Numbered from the stretch's first letter, positions 15,231 through 24,571 are shown. The stretch: 64,000 bases of DNA from Acidimicrobiia bacterium (GCA_022827785.1 JAJEIM010000022.1:48931-112930); one strand, 5' to 3'. Notes: generated by a model not told the origin, from the sequence alone. Numbers and translations are program-made.

Positions 15231-16376
15231 ATGCCGAGCCGACCCAGCGGTGAGTCCGGCCGGGCCCGCCCGATCTCCCTGGGCGGCCGTAACACCTACC
15301 TGGACCTGATCAGGGGCGTGGCGCTCCTGGGCATCGTGGTCATGAACGCCGTTTCCTACGGCCTCGGCCCCGGTCCCTACTTCAACCTGTCGGCCGGTGG
15401 TTCGGACACCTGGCTGGACTGGCTGGTGGGAGCCTTCGGCGAGGTCTTCGTCGATCAGAAGTTCATGGGCCTCTTCTCGCTGCTCTTCGGCGCGGGTATC
15501 GCCCTGTTCTGCGACCGGGCCGCGGCCAGGACGCGCCGCCCGGCGCTGCTGAGTCTCTGGCGCAACCTGCTGCTACTGGGAATCGGACTCCTGCATCTGG
15601 AGCTGTGGGAGGGGGACATCCTGATCGGGTACGCCTTGGTATCGCCGATCATCATCGGTCTGCGGAACCGTCGACCCCGGACCCTGCTGATCCTCGGCGG
15701 CGCCACACTCCTGCTGTCACCGGTGGCGGCCGTCCTGTTCCAGGCATCCATTCCGGGCGACGGGAGCGGGCTCGGCGGCTTCTGGACGGCCGGCGTCGAG
15801 GACGGCGCCACAGCCTCATGGTTCATCGTGACGGACTTCCTCTCGCGAGCGGTCGGGATGATGCTGATCGGGGTGGCGCTCTACCGGAACGGGGTGATCA
15901 CCGGCGAGCGCTCGACCGCCTTCTACCGGCGCATGGCGCGCACCGGCCTGGGGGTAGGCCTACCGCTCGCGGCGATCGGGCTGGCGTGGGTGGCAGCCCG
16001 TGACTTCTCCCCGGACGTAGCGTTCGTCGGGACGATTCCGAACACGCTCGGCACCGCGCCGGCCGTGCTCGGCTACACCGGCCTGATCATCCTGTGGAAC
16101 CGGCAGCCCGAAACCGATCTGCACAGGCGACTCTGCTCCGTGGGGCGGATGGCCCTTACCAACTACCTGACCCAGACCGTGCTGGGGGTGCTGGCCCTCA
16201 GGTACGTGCTCGCCGAGGCAGACCTCACCCGGACGATGCTGGTGGGGTTCATCGGAATGGTCTGGGCGGCCCAGCTCTGGTGGTCCAAGGCCTGGCTCGA
16301 CCGGTTCCGGTACGGACCGGCCGAGTGGCTGTGGAGGATCGCCACCTACCGTCGGGGACAACGCCTGCGCCGGTGA
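15231..16376 (+). CDS. DUF418 / YeiB-like integral membrane protein
   Basis: A 381-residue protein with about nine or ten transmembrane segments. The N-terminal YLDLIRGVALLGIVVMNAV and the loop FVDQKFMGLFSLLFGAG are the standard opening of DUF418 proteins; the C-terminal domain (NYLTQTV, then YGPAEWLWR) matches the family end. Function in the cell envelope is not established; relatives have been linked to acyl transfer because they share a fold with acyltransferase 3 proteins. The start at 15231 has no clear ribosome site. It follows the RraA-like gene by 57 bases in the same orientation and may be in a separate transcript. Confidence 0.85.
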   Translation: MPSRPSGESGRARPISLGGRNTYLDLIRGVALLGIVVMNAVSYGLGPGPYFNLSAGGSDTWLDWLVGAFGEVFVDQKFMGLFSLLFGAGIALFCDRAAARTRRPALLSLWRNLLLLGIGLLHLELWEGDILIGYALVSPIIIGLRNRRPRTLLILGGATLLLSPVAAVLFQASIPGDGSGLGGFWTAGVEDGATASWFIVTDFLSRAVGMMLIGVALYRNGVITGERSTAFYRRMARTGLGVGLPLAAIGLAWVAARDFSPDVAFVGTIPNTLGTAPAVLGYTGLIILWNRQPETDLHRRLCSVGRMALTNYLTQTVLGVLALRYVLAEADLTRTMLVGFIGMVWAAQLWWSKAWLDRFRYGPAEWLWRIATYRRGQRLRR

Positions 16377-16409
16377 GCCAACGACTCCCGGGAGACCACC
16401 GGCCGCGGA

Positions 16410-17042
16410 TCAGACCGCTCGCCTGGCCAGCTCCAGAGCAACCACCAGGTCGCCGGCGGTGTTTACTCCAGTGCCAAACCGAGCGGTGCCGTCCCGGGTG
16501 GCGGCCACGCCCACGAACGCGCACGCTGCGTTGGCGGCGGCCTCGGCGTCCCAGGTCGAGTCACCGACCATCACCGCACTCGACGGGGCTACTTCGAGCA
16601 GGCGGCACGCTTCGAGAAGCTGATCGGCCGCCGGCTTGGGCCGCAGGTCCGGGCGGCGGGGAACCAGCACCGGTATGTCCACCCCGTGCCTTGCCAGGAC
16701 AGCCCGAGCCGGCGCCTCCGCCACCAGCGTCACCACCGCCCGTGGAATGTCTCCCGCAAGTTGCAAGGCCTCGCCGAGGCGTGGCATTGCGTGAGAAGCG
16801 GTCACCGCGGCCATCTCATGGACGGCGATCGCCTCGGACACCTCGGTCCACCTGGGATCCCCGCTGAGTGCCACGAGGATCGACATGCAGCGCTGCGTGG
16901 GCGCATCCCAGTCGGTTGCCGGGGCGGGTGGATCGTCCCAGGAACCGATCATGGACTCCACATCTTCCAGGGCAGCGCCGTAGTCGGTGTAAGTCTGGAG
17001 GTCGATGAGGGTCCGATCCAGGTCGAACAGCACCGCCTTCAT
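16410..17042 (-). CDS. HAD superfamily hydrolase, phosphoglycolate phosphatase-like
   Basis: A 210-residue HAD protein. Motif I is FDLDRTLID (nucleophile Asp9 region, DxDxT with Arg inserted at the variable position), motif II VVTLVAEAP (Thr), motif III Lys in RPKPAADQ, and motif IV GDSTWDAEAAANA. The helical cap of about 70 residues lies between motifs I and II, as in subclass IA phosphatases (phosphoglycolate phosphatase, beta-phosphoglucomutase, haloacid dehalogenase). It starts 2 bases after the stop of the PPOX gene, so the pair is cotranscribed. Substrate cannot be predicted. Confidence 0.85.
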   Translation of the reverse strand: MKAVLFDLDRTLIDLQTYTDYGAALEDVESMIGSWDDPPAPATDWDAPTQRCMSILVALSGDPRWTEVSEAIAVHEMAAVTASHAMPRLGEALQLAGDIPRAVVTLVAEAPARAVLARHGVDIPVLVPRRPDLRPKPAADQLLEACRLLEVAPSSAVMVGDSTWDAEAAANAACAFVGVAATRDGTARFGTGVNTAGDLVVALELARRAV

Positions 17043-17044
17043 GA

Positions 17045-17440
17045 TCAGCCGATATGGAAGACCACGACCCGCTCGGGGGCGATCTTGACGATGACCCGCT
17101 CCGAGGTGATCGGATTCGGGTACTCGTCCACCCCCATGTACTTGTGGGCCAGGGCGTCGATGTGGGAGCGGGCTTCCGCACCGGTCACTGTATCCACCAC
17201 CTTCCCCCGCACCTCGGCGAAGTGCCAGGGGTTGCCACGTTCGGGGATCATCACCGTGGCACGGGGGTTGGCCATCATGTTCCTGAACTTGGGCCGGTGC
17301 GTCTCGGTGTTGATCAGGATGTGCTCATCGTCGGCATCCACCCACATCAGATGGACCTGCACGGACCCGTCGGGCATCACCGTCGCCAGCGAGGCGTAGT
17401 TCGCGCCGCGAGCCAGCCTCAGAACCCTCTTGTCGAGCAT
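17045..17440 (-). CDS. PPOX class F420-dependent protein (Rv1155-like)
   Basis: A 131-residue split-barrel protein. NYASLATVMPDGSVQVHLMWVD opens the barrel (written as strands NYASLATV and VQVHLMWV), followed by ILINTETHRPKFRNMMANPRATV broken across the loop, in which the Thr and the Lys/Arg contact cofactor phosphates; then WHFAEVRGKVVD and a C-terminal RVIVKIAPERVVVF. This matches the short TIGR03618-type/Rv1155 group, members of which use F420. It is the first gene of a two-gene unit with the HAD phosphatase. The ATG at 17440 is preceded by GGAGGATGACATGC-type sequence with GGAGGA about 6 bases upstream. Confidence 0.82.
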   Translation of the reverse strand: MLDKRVLRLARGANYASLATVMPDGSVQVHLMWVDADDEHILINTETHRPKFRNMMANPRATVMIPERGNPWHFAEVRGKVVDTVTGAEARSHIDALAHKYMGVDEYPNPITSERVIVKIAPERVVVFHIG

Positions 17441-17521
17441 GTCATCCTCCTGGAATCAGAGCAACCGGAGTGATGGTGATGCCCGGCGCCGCCATCCGCA
17501 AACCGGCCGTCGGGAGCGTTG

Positions 17522-18400
17522 TCACGAGCCGGCCGATCGGCGCAGGTAGTTGTAGATCGCGGTCCAGTCGAGGCGGCCCATGCCCTGGTCCCGGGCGGAC
17601 GAGTAGCACTCGAGGGCGGCCAGGGCCGTACCGTGGGCGACGCCCCCTACGTCGGCCATACCGATGGCGAGGCCGAGGTCCTTGTGGGCCAGGTCGATCA
17701 TGAAGCCGGGCTCCAGGTCGTCCGCCAGCACCTTGGCCGGATAGGTGGTGGCCAGGTGCCCCTGTCCAGCCGTGGTACCCATCAGCACCTCGATGACCAG
17801 GTCGCGATCCAACCCCTCCCCCTCGGCCAGGGTCAGAGCCTCGGCCACCACCACGTTGGACACCACCGACACGTAGTTGTTGACCAGCTTGGTCCGGATC
17901 CCGGCGCCGCGGGGGCCGCAATGGATGACCGGGTCGCCGAGAATCTCGAGGATGGGCAAGGACCGGTCGATCTCTTCCGGGCTGCCACCTGCCATGACCA
18001 GCAGGGTTCCTGCCTCGGCATCCTTGGAAGTCCGACCCACCGGCGCATCGATCATCCGCCTGCCGGACGCGGCGAGGGTCTCAGCGGTTGCATCGAAGTG
18101 GGCCGGCAATCCGGTACTCATGTCGATGAGGAGCGCCGCAGGATCGAGAGCCTCGGACAGGCCTTTGGGCCCGAGTACCGCCTCGGCGACGTGCCGGCCG
18201 GTGGGGAGCATGGTGATCACGTACTCGGCTCCGTCCGCCGCGTCCCGAGCCGAGTCCGCCTCCCCTGCGCCGTCCCGGACAACTGCGGCCAGCGCCGCCG
18301 GGCTGGCGTCGAATGCCCGAACCCGGTGACCCGCATTCAGCAGGTTCCGGGCCATCGGCGCACCCATCACGCCGACACCGATGAATCCGATCCTGCTCAT
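17522..18400 (-). CDS. 3-hydroxyisobutyrate dehydrogenase-like beta-hydroxyacid dehydrogenase
   Basis: A 292-residue NAD(P)-dependent enzyme. The N-terminal Rossmann motif GFIGVGVMGAPMARNLL, the substrate-binding DAPVGRTSKDAEAG (DxPVxGG variant, here with Arg-Thr replacing the usual Gly-Gly), GPRGAGIRTKLVNNY containing the catalytic Lys, and KDLGLAIGMA near the C-terminus place it with 3-hydroxyisobutyrate, tartronate semialdehyde and glyoxylate/succinic semialdehyde reductases. ATG 18400 is immediately preceded by GGAGGGCAGG. The change in the DxPVxGG motif could alter substrate preference. Downstream neighbours on the same strand are 82 bases away; upstream is a 498-base gap. Confidence 0.85.
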   Translation of the reverse strand: MSRIGFIGVGVMGAPMARNLLNAGHRVRAFDASPAALAAVVRDGAGEADSARDAADGAEYVITMLPTGRHVAEAVLGPKGLSEALDPAALLIDMSTGLPAHFDATAETLAASGRRMIDAPVGRTSKDAEAGTLLVMAGGSPEEIDRSLPILEILGDPVIHCGPRGAGIRTKLVNNYVSVVSNVVVAEALTLAEGEGLDRDLVIEVLMGTTAGQGHLATTYPAKVLADDLEPGFMIDLAHKDLGLAIGMADVGGVAHGTALAALECYSSARDQGMGRLDWTAIYNYLRRSAGS

Positions 18401-18898
18401 CCTGCCCTCCGTCCGTGCTGAGCAGGTCTGACCGTAGCCGGGAGCAGGAGCGGCGAACAACGGACGGGGCTGCGCACTCGCAGACCGGTACTTTGAGTCG
18501 GGCGGCGTCCGCGGAGATCCCGACCACATGCATGCGTCCCGGTCCGTTGGTTGCCGGGTTGGGTGACCCCGGGCCGGCTCCTGGCAACAAGGGGTTGAAC
18601 TTGTCACGCCCCCGCTATATGTTGCCGGGCAACCGCAGGTACCAGCGCTCCGGCTCCGACGTCGTCCCGGATCGCGTGAGTGATCAAGATCGTTCGGGAC
18701 GCCCCGTCTGGGCTGGGCGGAACACGTCCCGACCAGGTGGTGGCGGAGGGGGAGGGCCCGCAGGGTGGGGTCCGGTGCGGCGATTTTCGCGTTCTTTTTC
18801 CGATTCAGGACGCTTGCAGTGTGCCGGAACTCCGGTTGGCGCTGGGGTCGGGCTCCCCCGGCGAACGGTTGCTGCCATGCCCCTAGAATCGACCGCCG
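18401..18898. other. 498-base intergenic region between divergent genes
   Basis: No gene recognised. It contains a possible plus-strand promoter (TTGAAC 18595-18600, TATATG 18616-18621, only 15 apart), directly followed by the perfect inverted repeat GTTGCC-G-GGCAAC at 18621-18633. Related TTGCCGGG and TGGCAAC words occur near 18550 and 18583. A TAGAAT hexamer at 18884-18889 lies 9 bases before the acyl-CoA synthetase start. A 68-codon open frame at 18680-18886 has no ribosome site or recognisable sequence. Confidence 0.4.
18884..18889 (+). promoter_or_regulatory. Leaderless -10 (TAGAAT) for the acyl-CoA synthetase
   Basis: TAGAAT ends 9 bases before the ATG at 18899 and there is no Shine-Dalgarno sequence, so the transcript should start at or within a few bases of the start codon. 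Confidence 0.45.
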
Positions 18899-20554
18899 AT
18901 GCGAATCTTCGACACCGACCTCGCCGCCTTCGACGGCTACCGGGCGATCGTTGACGGCTTCGAGTGGGACATCCCGGAACGGTTGAACATCGCCGCCGAA
19001 GTCTTCGAGCGCTGGGCCACAGACAGCCGGCGGATCGCTCTCTACGTGGAGCGGATGGACGGTCGCCGCGACATCTGGTCCTACCGGGAACTCATCCGCC
19101 TCGCCAAGCGCTACGCCAACTTCCTGGTGTCGCTCGGCCTGGAGCGCGGGGACCGCATCTCCCTGGTGATGCCGCAGGGGGCGGAGCTGGCCGCCCTCCA
19201 CCTGGCCGTCTACTCCATCGGGGCCGTGGTCCTGCCCATGTCGGCGCTCTACGGACCGGACTCCTACCGTCACATCCTCGGAGACTCGGGAGCGAGGGCG
19301 ATAGTGGTCGCCGAGCCCTATGCCGACCGCATCCGCCTGGTCCGGCCCGAACTGCCGGACCTGCAGACCGTGATCATCTCGGGGCGGGCGGGCGCCGACG
19401 AGCGTTCCCTCGCCGAGGCGGAGAACTTCCCGCCCCGGTTCGAGCCGGTCGACACCGCCTCGAAGGATCCGGCGATGCTCCTCTACACCTCCGGAAGCAC
19501 CGGCCATCCCAAGGGCGCTCTCCACGCCCAACGGATCATCGAGGGCTACCTGCTCACCTTCAAGCTCTTTTTCAATATCGAGTTCGACGAGTCCACGGTG
19601 TTCTACACGCCGTCCGACTGGGCCTGGGTGGGCGGTCTGCTCGACATCCTTCTTCCCGCCCTGGTGTTCGGGCATCCGGTGGTGGCCGACGAGCAGCGCT
19701 TCTCTGCCGAGCGCGCCTTCGAAGTGATATCCCGCAACGGCGTTACCCACGCTTTCCTGACCCCCACCGCCCTCAAGATGATGGCCCAGGTACCCGAGCC
19801 TGCCAAGACGTTCGACCTCGATCTGAGGGTCATCGCCAGCGGCGGGGAGTCGGTGGCCGACGAGCTGCACAGGTGGAGCGACCGGGAACTGGGGGCGGTG
19901 ATCAACGAGTTCTACGGCCTGACCGAGGTGAACCATCTGGTGGGCGGGTGCGAGGCACTGTGGCCGGGGAGGCCCGGCTGGATGGGCCTCCCCTATCCGG
20001 GCCGGGCAGTGGCGGTGCTCGGTGAGGAGGGCAGCCCCATCGAGGTGGGCGGTGTAGGGGAGATCGCGGTGCGTCCGGGCGATCCGACCGGGATGCTGGA
20101 GTACTGGGGAAACCCGGAGGCCACCAACTCCAGGCTTCGCGACGGCTGGATAATGACCGGCGACCAGGCGACCGTCAACGATGCGGGCTACATCAGATTC
20201 CTGGGCCGTGACGACGACATGATCTCCAGCGCCGGATACCGGATCGGCCCGGCCGAGGTGGAGGAGGCGCTGGTGCGGCACCCGAGGGTGGCCGAAGTGG
20301 CCGTCATCCCGTCCCCGGACCCGATCCGCGGGCAGGTGGTCAAGGCGCTGGTGGTACTGGCCGGCGGGCCGGACGGAGACGAAGAGCTCACCTCCGAACT
20401 CCAGATGCAGGTCAAGACCCAGGTGGCGGCCTACAAGTACCCCCGCATCATCGAGTACGTGGACAACCTGCCCAAGACCACCACCGGCAAGCTCAACCGG
20501 AAACTGCTGGCGTCTCGAGAAGCGGGGGTAGCCGGTAACCGGTCCCGCGTATGA
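18899..20554 (+). CDS. AMP-forming acyl-CoA synthetase (medium-chain/ACSM-like)
   Basis: A 551-residue ANL-superfamily ligase: acid + ATP + CoA to acyl-CoA + AMP + PPi. The P-loop-like LLYTSGSTGHPKG, the adenylate-binding EFYGLTEVN, the motif GWIMTGDQATV with the ribose-binding Asp, GRDDDMISSAGYRIGP (hinge and CoA domain), and the catalytic Lys in KTTTGKLNRKLL are all intact. The pattern SDWAWVGGLLDILLPALVFG resembles medium-chain (ACSM/benzoate-CoA-ligase-like) enzymes more than long-chain FadD. It is followed 61 bases later by PlsB, suggesting lipid or fatty-acid use, though the two have separate promoter-like sequences. Confidence 0.9.
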   Translation: MRIFDTDLAAFDGYRAIVDGFEWDIPERLNIAAEVFERWATDSRRIALYVERMDGRRDIWSYRELIRLAKRYANFLVSLGLERGDRISLVMPQGAELAALHLAVYSIGAVVLPMSALYGPDSYRHILGDSGARAIVVAEPYADRIRLVRPELPDLQTVIISGRAGADERSLAEAENFPPRFEPVDTASKDPAMLLYTSGSTGHPKGALHAQRIIEGYLLTFKLFFNIEFDESTVFYTPSDWAWVGGLLDILLPALVFGHPVVADEQRFSAERAFEVISRNGVTHAFLTPTALKMMAQVPEPAKTFDLDLRVIASGGESVADELHRWSDRELGAVINEFYGLTEVNHLVGGCEALWPGRPGWMGLPYPGRAVAVLGEEGSPIEVGGVGEIAVRPGDPTGMLEYWGNPEATNSRLRDGWIMTGDQATVNDAGYIRFLGRDDDMISSAGYRIGPAEVEEALVRHPRVAEVAVIPSPDPIRGQVVKALVVLAGGPDGDEELTSELQMQVKTQVAAYKYPRIIEYVDNLPKTTTGKLNRKLLASREAGVAGNRSRV

Positions 20555-20615
20555 TCCGTCCCGTGCCGATTCTCGGGAGAAACCACATACCGGCCATACC
20601 GTTTGGGACCGCCGG

Positions 20616-22412
20616 ATGACCCGCCGATCTGCTCGCATGGACGCCCTGGCGCATCCCGATTTCCGATCCGGCCTGGAGCAGATCGCGCGAGAAACGGGCC
20701 GTACCGACCAGCAGGTCATGCGGGACGCCCGGAGGTACCTGCGGGAGATGGGCGCCAAGCCCTCACCCCTCGTAGCCGGGTTCGGCGGATGGGCAGCCGG
20801 CTTGGTGTGGCGCCGGAACTACCGCAAAGTCCATTACGACCGCAGGGACCTGGAGCGTCTGGCGGAGCTGGAAACCGACAATCCACTGGTCTTCCTGCCA
20901 TCCCACAAGTCCCAGCTCGACCATGCCGTGCTGCACAATCTGCTGTGGCGGAACGGGCGCCCGCCCAACTACACGGCGGCCGGCATCAACATGAATTTCT
21001 TCTTGCTCGGGCCGATAATTCGTCGCTCGGGTTCCTTCTTCATCCGCCGCCGGATCGGCGACCGTCCGGTCTACAAGCGGGTCTTGCGGGCCTACCTCGC
21101 CCACCTTCTTGAACAGGGCCACCCCGTGGAGTGGTACATCGAGGGGACCCGTAGCCGGACCGGCAGGGTGCTGCCCCCCACCTACGGCCTGCTCACCTAT
21201 GCAGCCGAGGCCCTATGGAACGACCGGTGCGGCGATATCCAAGCGGTACCCGTCTCCATCAGCTACGACCATGTGGAGGAGATCGAACCCTACGTCGCGG
21301 AGCAGCGCGGGGCGACCAAACGGCGGGAGACCTTCACATGGATGGTCAAGAGCATCCTGATGATGGGCAGGGACTACGGCGACATCCATGTCCGCCTGGG
21401 CGCGCCGCTGTCCATGGCCGAGTATTTGGGCGGCCACGCCGAAGCCGATCGCCGCGGCATGGTCGCGGCGCTGGGAACCGAGATCTGCGCCAGGATCAAC
21501 CGCGCCACGCCCGTGACCGCGACTTCGCTCGTGGCATCGGCCATCCTGGGGAACACCGGACCGCTCGGGCTGTCCCCGGTCCGGCTCGGGGAGGTGGTCG
21601 ACGAGCTGGTACGAGATGCCGGCGCCCGGCGGTTGCCCACCGTGGACGGTCTGGCGGCTCTGGACCGGGCCGGGATCGAGAGGATCGCCGGCAGGCTGGC
21701 ACGCCGGGGGATCGTGACCATCGACCGGGCCACACCCGGGCCCGGCGGTACGTCACCGACCTACCGGATCGAACCCGACCAGCGCCTGGCCGCCTCGTTC
21801 TATCGCAACACCATCGCCCATCACTACGTGGTGCCGGCGGCGGCAGAGGTGGCGATCGCCTCGGCAGGCCGGGTGGCCGGGACCTCCCTGCTCGAAGGGT
21901 TCGACCAAGCACTACGTGCCCTGCATGGCCTGCTCGAAGCAGACTTCTTCCTCCCCGACCCGGAGGTCTTCGCCGGCCAGGTCACGAACGAGCTCACCAG
22001 GCGGGTCCCGGACTGGGAGTCCCTCCTCCTGGCTGAGGGACCGGCGACCGTGCTGGACAGGCTCCGCCCTCACCGGGCTCCCTGGGCCCTGCGCCACTTC
22101 CTCGAGGCCTGCTGGGTCGTAGCAGGGCAGATCACGGAGAAGCAGGCCGGCCGGCCATCGGATACCGAGGGCTTGCTGCGATCAGCGCTCGAGCGCAGCC
22201 TCGCCGAGGCCCGCCAGGGTCGGATATCGGCCGAAGCCGCTTCCCTCCCCCTGCTGTCGGCCGGGTTCAGAATGGCGACTCGGCATGGTCCGGCAGCAGC
22301 GGCGGAGCCAGGCCCCACACCGGGCGCCGGAGCGCTCGCCACCGAGTTGGGCCGGTTTCTGGAGAGCATCGAGACACTGGAGAGGACCGGGCTGCGCCCG
22401 GTTGCCGGGTAG
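20616..22412 (+). CDS. plsB: Glycerol-3-phosphate 1-O-acyltransferase (PlsB type)
   Basis: A 598-residue membrane-associated acyltransferase that makes lysophosphatidate, the first step of phospholipid synthesis. Catalytic HX4D is HKSQLD (residues about 97-102); block II GSFFIRR, block III IEGTRSRTGR and block IV VPVSISYD follow in the canonical PlsB order, with INMNFFLLGPIIRRSG between. It is shorter than the roughly 800-residue enterobacterial PlsB, mostly lacking part of the N-terminal region. An internal ATG 21 bases later is an alternative start. No obvious signal peptide; association with the membrane is expected to be peripheral. Confidence 0.9.
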   Translation: MTRRSARMDALAHPDFRSGLEQIARETGRTDQQVMRDARRYLREMGAKPSPLVAGFGGWAAGLVWRRNYRKVHYDRRDLERLAELETDNPLVFLPSHKSQLDHAVLHNLLWRNGRPPNYTAAGINMNFFLLGPIIRRSGSFFIRRRIGDRPVYKRVLRAYLAHLLEQGHPVEWYIEGTRSRTGRVLPPTYGLLTYAAEALWNDRCGDIQAVPVSISYDHVEEIEPYVAEQRGATKRRETFTWMVKSILMMGRDYGDIHVRLGAPLSMAEYLGGHAEADRRGMVAALGTEICARINRATPVTATSLVASAILGNTGPLGLSPVRLGEVVDELVRDAGARRLPTVDGLAALDRAGIERIAGRLARRGIVTIDRATPGPGGTSPTYRIEPDQRLAASFYRNTIAHHYVVPAAAEVAIASAGRVAGTSLLEGFDQALRALHGLLEADFFLPDPEVFAGQVTNELTRRVPDWESLLLAEGPATVLDRLRPHRAPWALRHFLEACWVVAGQITEKQAGRPSDTEGLLRSALERSLAEARQGRISAEAASLPLLSAGFRMATRHGPAAAAEPGPTPGAGALATELGRFLESIETLERTGLRPVAG

Positions 22413-22583
22413 CCGGTAGCGGTCATGTTGCGGCGGTTCCGCATATCCCGATCCCCGCGGCAAGCCCATCCGCCCATCCACGAGGAGCATGCCGGAGCAC
22501 GTCCGGCCGGCCCGCAAGCGGAGCGGGCGCCCCAGGTCATGACGTCGCCGGCCGACCCGTCCACGCCCTTTCGGCTTGCCTCC

Positions 22584-22589
22584 TAATAT
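22584..22589 (+). promoter_or_regulatory. Leaderless -10 (TAATAT) for the E1 alpha gene
   Basis: TAATAT is followed by exactly 7 bases and then GTG at 22597. It both predicts a leaderless transcript and decides the start codon over a TTG at 22576, which lies upstream of the hexamer. Confidence 0.55.
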
Positions 22590-22596
22590 CAAAACC

Positions 22597-23565
22597 GTGA
22601 CTCGGCTGCCTGACGACCTCAACGTCGACCTGCACTACTGGATGCGGCTCACCCGGACGATGGACGACCAACTCGTGACCCTCTGGAAGCAGGGCCGGGG
22701 CGTGGGAACCACCTTCAACCAGCGGGGTCACGAGGCGATCAGCGTGGGCGCCGGGATGGCCCTCGAGCCGGACGACGTGGTCGCCCCCATGCACCGTGAC
22801 CTGGGCTGCTACCTGGTGAGGGGCATGACTCCGAGGCGGCTCATGGCCAACCAGCTCGCCCGGGCCACCGGCGTATCCCGGGGCCGGGACGCCAACCTCC
22901 ACGGATGCGGAGACCTGTCCCTCAACGTCATCGGTTTCATCAGCCACCTGCCTCAATCCATGCCGGTGGCGCTAGGTGCGGCCATGTCGTTCTCCTACCG
23001 GTCAGAGCCCCGGGTAGCGCTCACGTTCGCCGGCGACGGCTCATCCTGCGCCGGCGTGTTTCACGAGTCGCTCAACCTGGCGGCCGTGCAGCGAGCCCCG
23101 TTCGTGGTGATCGTGGAGAACAACCAGTACGCCTACTCGACACCGTTGCGCCAGCAGATGGCCATCGACAGCCTGGCCGTCCGAGCCACCGCACACGGGG
23201 TGGAATCTCGAACCGTCGACGGCAACGACGTGGAGGAGGTCTTCCGGAGCGTCGATGCGGCGGTGGACAAGGCTCGGGAAGGCGGCGGACCGACTCTCAT
23301 CGAGGCCAGGACCATGCGAATGCTGGGACACGCCATCCACGACGGCGCCGAATATGTCCCGCAGGAACTCCTGGAGGAGTGGACGGCCCGCGATCCTCTC
23401 ATCCTCCACGAGGAGAAACTGACCTCGCGCGGGCTCGTCGACCATGAATACCTCGTCCGGGTCAACGAGAAGTGCCGGGAGATTGTGGACGATGCGGTGG
23501 AGTTCGCCGAGTCGAGCGATTGGCCCGACCCCGCCACCGTCTCCGACGGCGTGTACGCCGCCTGA
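22597..23565 (+). CDS. 2-oxoacid dehydrogenase E1 component, alpha subunit
   Basis: A 322-residue thiamine-diphosphate enzyme subunit. The ThDP motif is AGDGSSCAG followed 27 residues later by VENNQYAYS (GDG...NN), and the N-terminal TMDDQLVTLWKQGRG and CGDLSLNVIGFISHLP regions match pyruvate/branched-chain/acetoin dehydrogenase E1 alpha. With the E1 beta gene 10 bases downstream it forms the alpha2beta2 decarboxylase that oxidatively decarboxylates a 2-oxo acid and acylates lipoyl-E2. No E2 or E3 gene is adjacent, so the pair either uses a complex encoded elsewhere or belongs to a specialised route. Substrate class (pyruvate, acetoin, branched-chain) is not decidable. Confidence 0.87.
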   Translation: MTRLPDDLNVDLHYWMRLTRTMDDQLVTLWKQGRGVGTTFNQRGHEAISVGAGMALEPDDVVAPMHRDLGCYLVRGMTPRRLMANQLARATGVSRGRDANLHGCGDLSLNVIGFISHLPQSMPVALGAAMSFSYRSEPRVALTFAGDGSSCAGVFHESLNLAAVQRAPFVVIVENNQYAYSTPLRQQMAIDSLAVRATAHGVESRTVDGNDVEEVFRSVDAAVDKAREGGGPTLIEARTMRMLGHAIHDGAEYVPQELLEEWTARDPLILHEEKLTSRGLVDHEYLVRVNEKCREIVDDAVEFAESSDWPDPATVSDGVYAA

Positions 23566-23575
23566 GGACACCGAC

Positions 23576-24571
23576 ATGGACAGCAACCGGACCGGCAGCC
23601 GGACCATGACCTACATCGAGGCCATCAGGGACGGGTTGCGGACCGAGATGCGACGTGATCCCGATGTTCTGGTCATGGGCGAGGACATCGGTGGCGAGTT
23701 CGGCGGCGCCTTCAAGGCCACCAAGGGCTTGGAAGCCGAGTTCGGCGCCCGGAGGGTGATGAACATGCCGATGACCGAGCTGGCCTTCATCGGGGCCGCC
23801 ACCGGCATGGGTCTGATGGGGCTCCGCCCCGTGATCGAGGTGCAGTTCGCCGACTTCATCTCCACGGGCTTCGACTCCATCGTCCAGTACGCCGCCACCA
23901 CCCACTACCGGTGGCGGGCGGCCGTTCCATGGGTGGTCCGGGCCCCGTCCGACGGGGGGATCCGCTCGGGCCCGTTCCACAGCCAGAACCCGGAGGCCTG
24001 GTTCGTGCATACCCCCGGCCTCAAGGTGGTGGCCCCGGCCACGCCGTCCGACGCCAAAGGGCTGCTGCTGGCCGCGATCCGGGACAACAACCCGGTCATC
24101 TACTTCGAGTCGAAGCCGCTCTACCGGAGCCTCCGGGGCGCGGTTCCGCAGGGGAACCGCGCCACCCCGATCGGTCGGGCACGGATCGCCAGGGAGGGCC
24201 ATCACGTAACCGTCATCACCTACGGCGAGATGGTCCGCCAGGCCCTGCTCGCGGCCGACGGCCTCGCGCCCGAGGTCGCCGTGGAGGTGATAGATCTCCG
24301 CACGCTCAAACCGCTGGACCGGGACACGATCATGGCGTCGGTGCGCAAGACGGGCCGGGCGGTGGTAGCGCACGCCGCCAACCGTCTGGCGGGGGTGGGC
24401 GCCGAGATCGCAGCGGATCTCGGCCAGACCGCCTTCGAGTACCTGGATGCGCCCATCCACCGGGTCGGCGGCCTCGACGTGCCGGTGCCGTTCAGCCCTC
24501 CGCTGGAGGACGCCTACCGTCCCGGCGCCGACGACATCGTGGCCGCCATCCGGGAGACCGTCGCCTACTGA
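23576..24571 (+). CDS. 2-oxoacid dehydrogenase E1 component, beta subunit
   Basis: A 331-residue transketolase-like beta subunit. MTYIEAIRDGLRTEM opens the family, VLVMGEDIGGEFGGAF contains the Glu that activates ThDP, MPMTELAFIGAATGMGLMG and IEVQFADF follow, and the C-terminal transketolase domain has VEVIDLRTLKPLD and the final ADDIVAAIRETV. It is 10 bases downstream of the alpha subunit with GAGGA before the ATG at 23576, so they are cotranscribed. The first ten residues (DSNRTGSRT) are a short tail absent from many homologues; ATG at 23606 could be an alternative start. Confidence 0.9.
   Translation: MDSNRTGSRTMTYIEAIRDGLRTEMRRDPDVLVMGEDIGGEFGGAFKATKGLEAEFGARRVMNMPMTELAFIGAATGMGLMGLRPVIEVQFADFISTGFDSIVQYAATTHYRWRAAVPWVVRAPSDGGIRSGPFHSQNPEAWFVHTPGLKVVAPATPSDAKGLLLAAIRDNNPVIYFESKPLYRSLRGAVPQGNRATPIGRARIAREGHHVTVITYGEMVRQALLAADGLAPEVAVEVIDLRTLKPLDRDTIMASVRKTGRAVVAHAANRLAGVGAEIAADLGQTAFEYLDAPIHRVGGLDVPVPFSPPLEDAYRPGADDIVAAIRETVAY

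Noticed and set aside
18401..20758. Upstream extension of the 3-hydroxyisobutyrate dehydrogenase-like gene (open to 20758)
   Set aside because: The family N-terminus begins exactly at ATG 18400 with a good ribosome site; the extension is antisense to the acyl-CoA synthetase.
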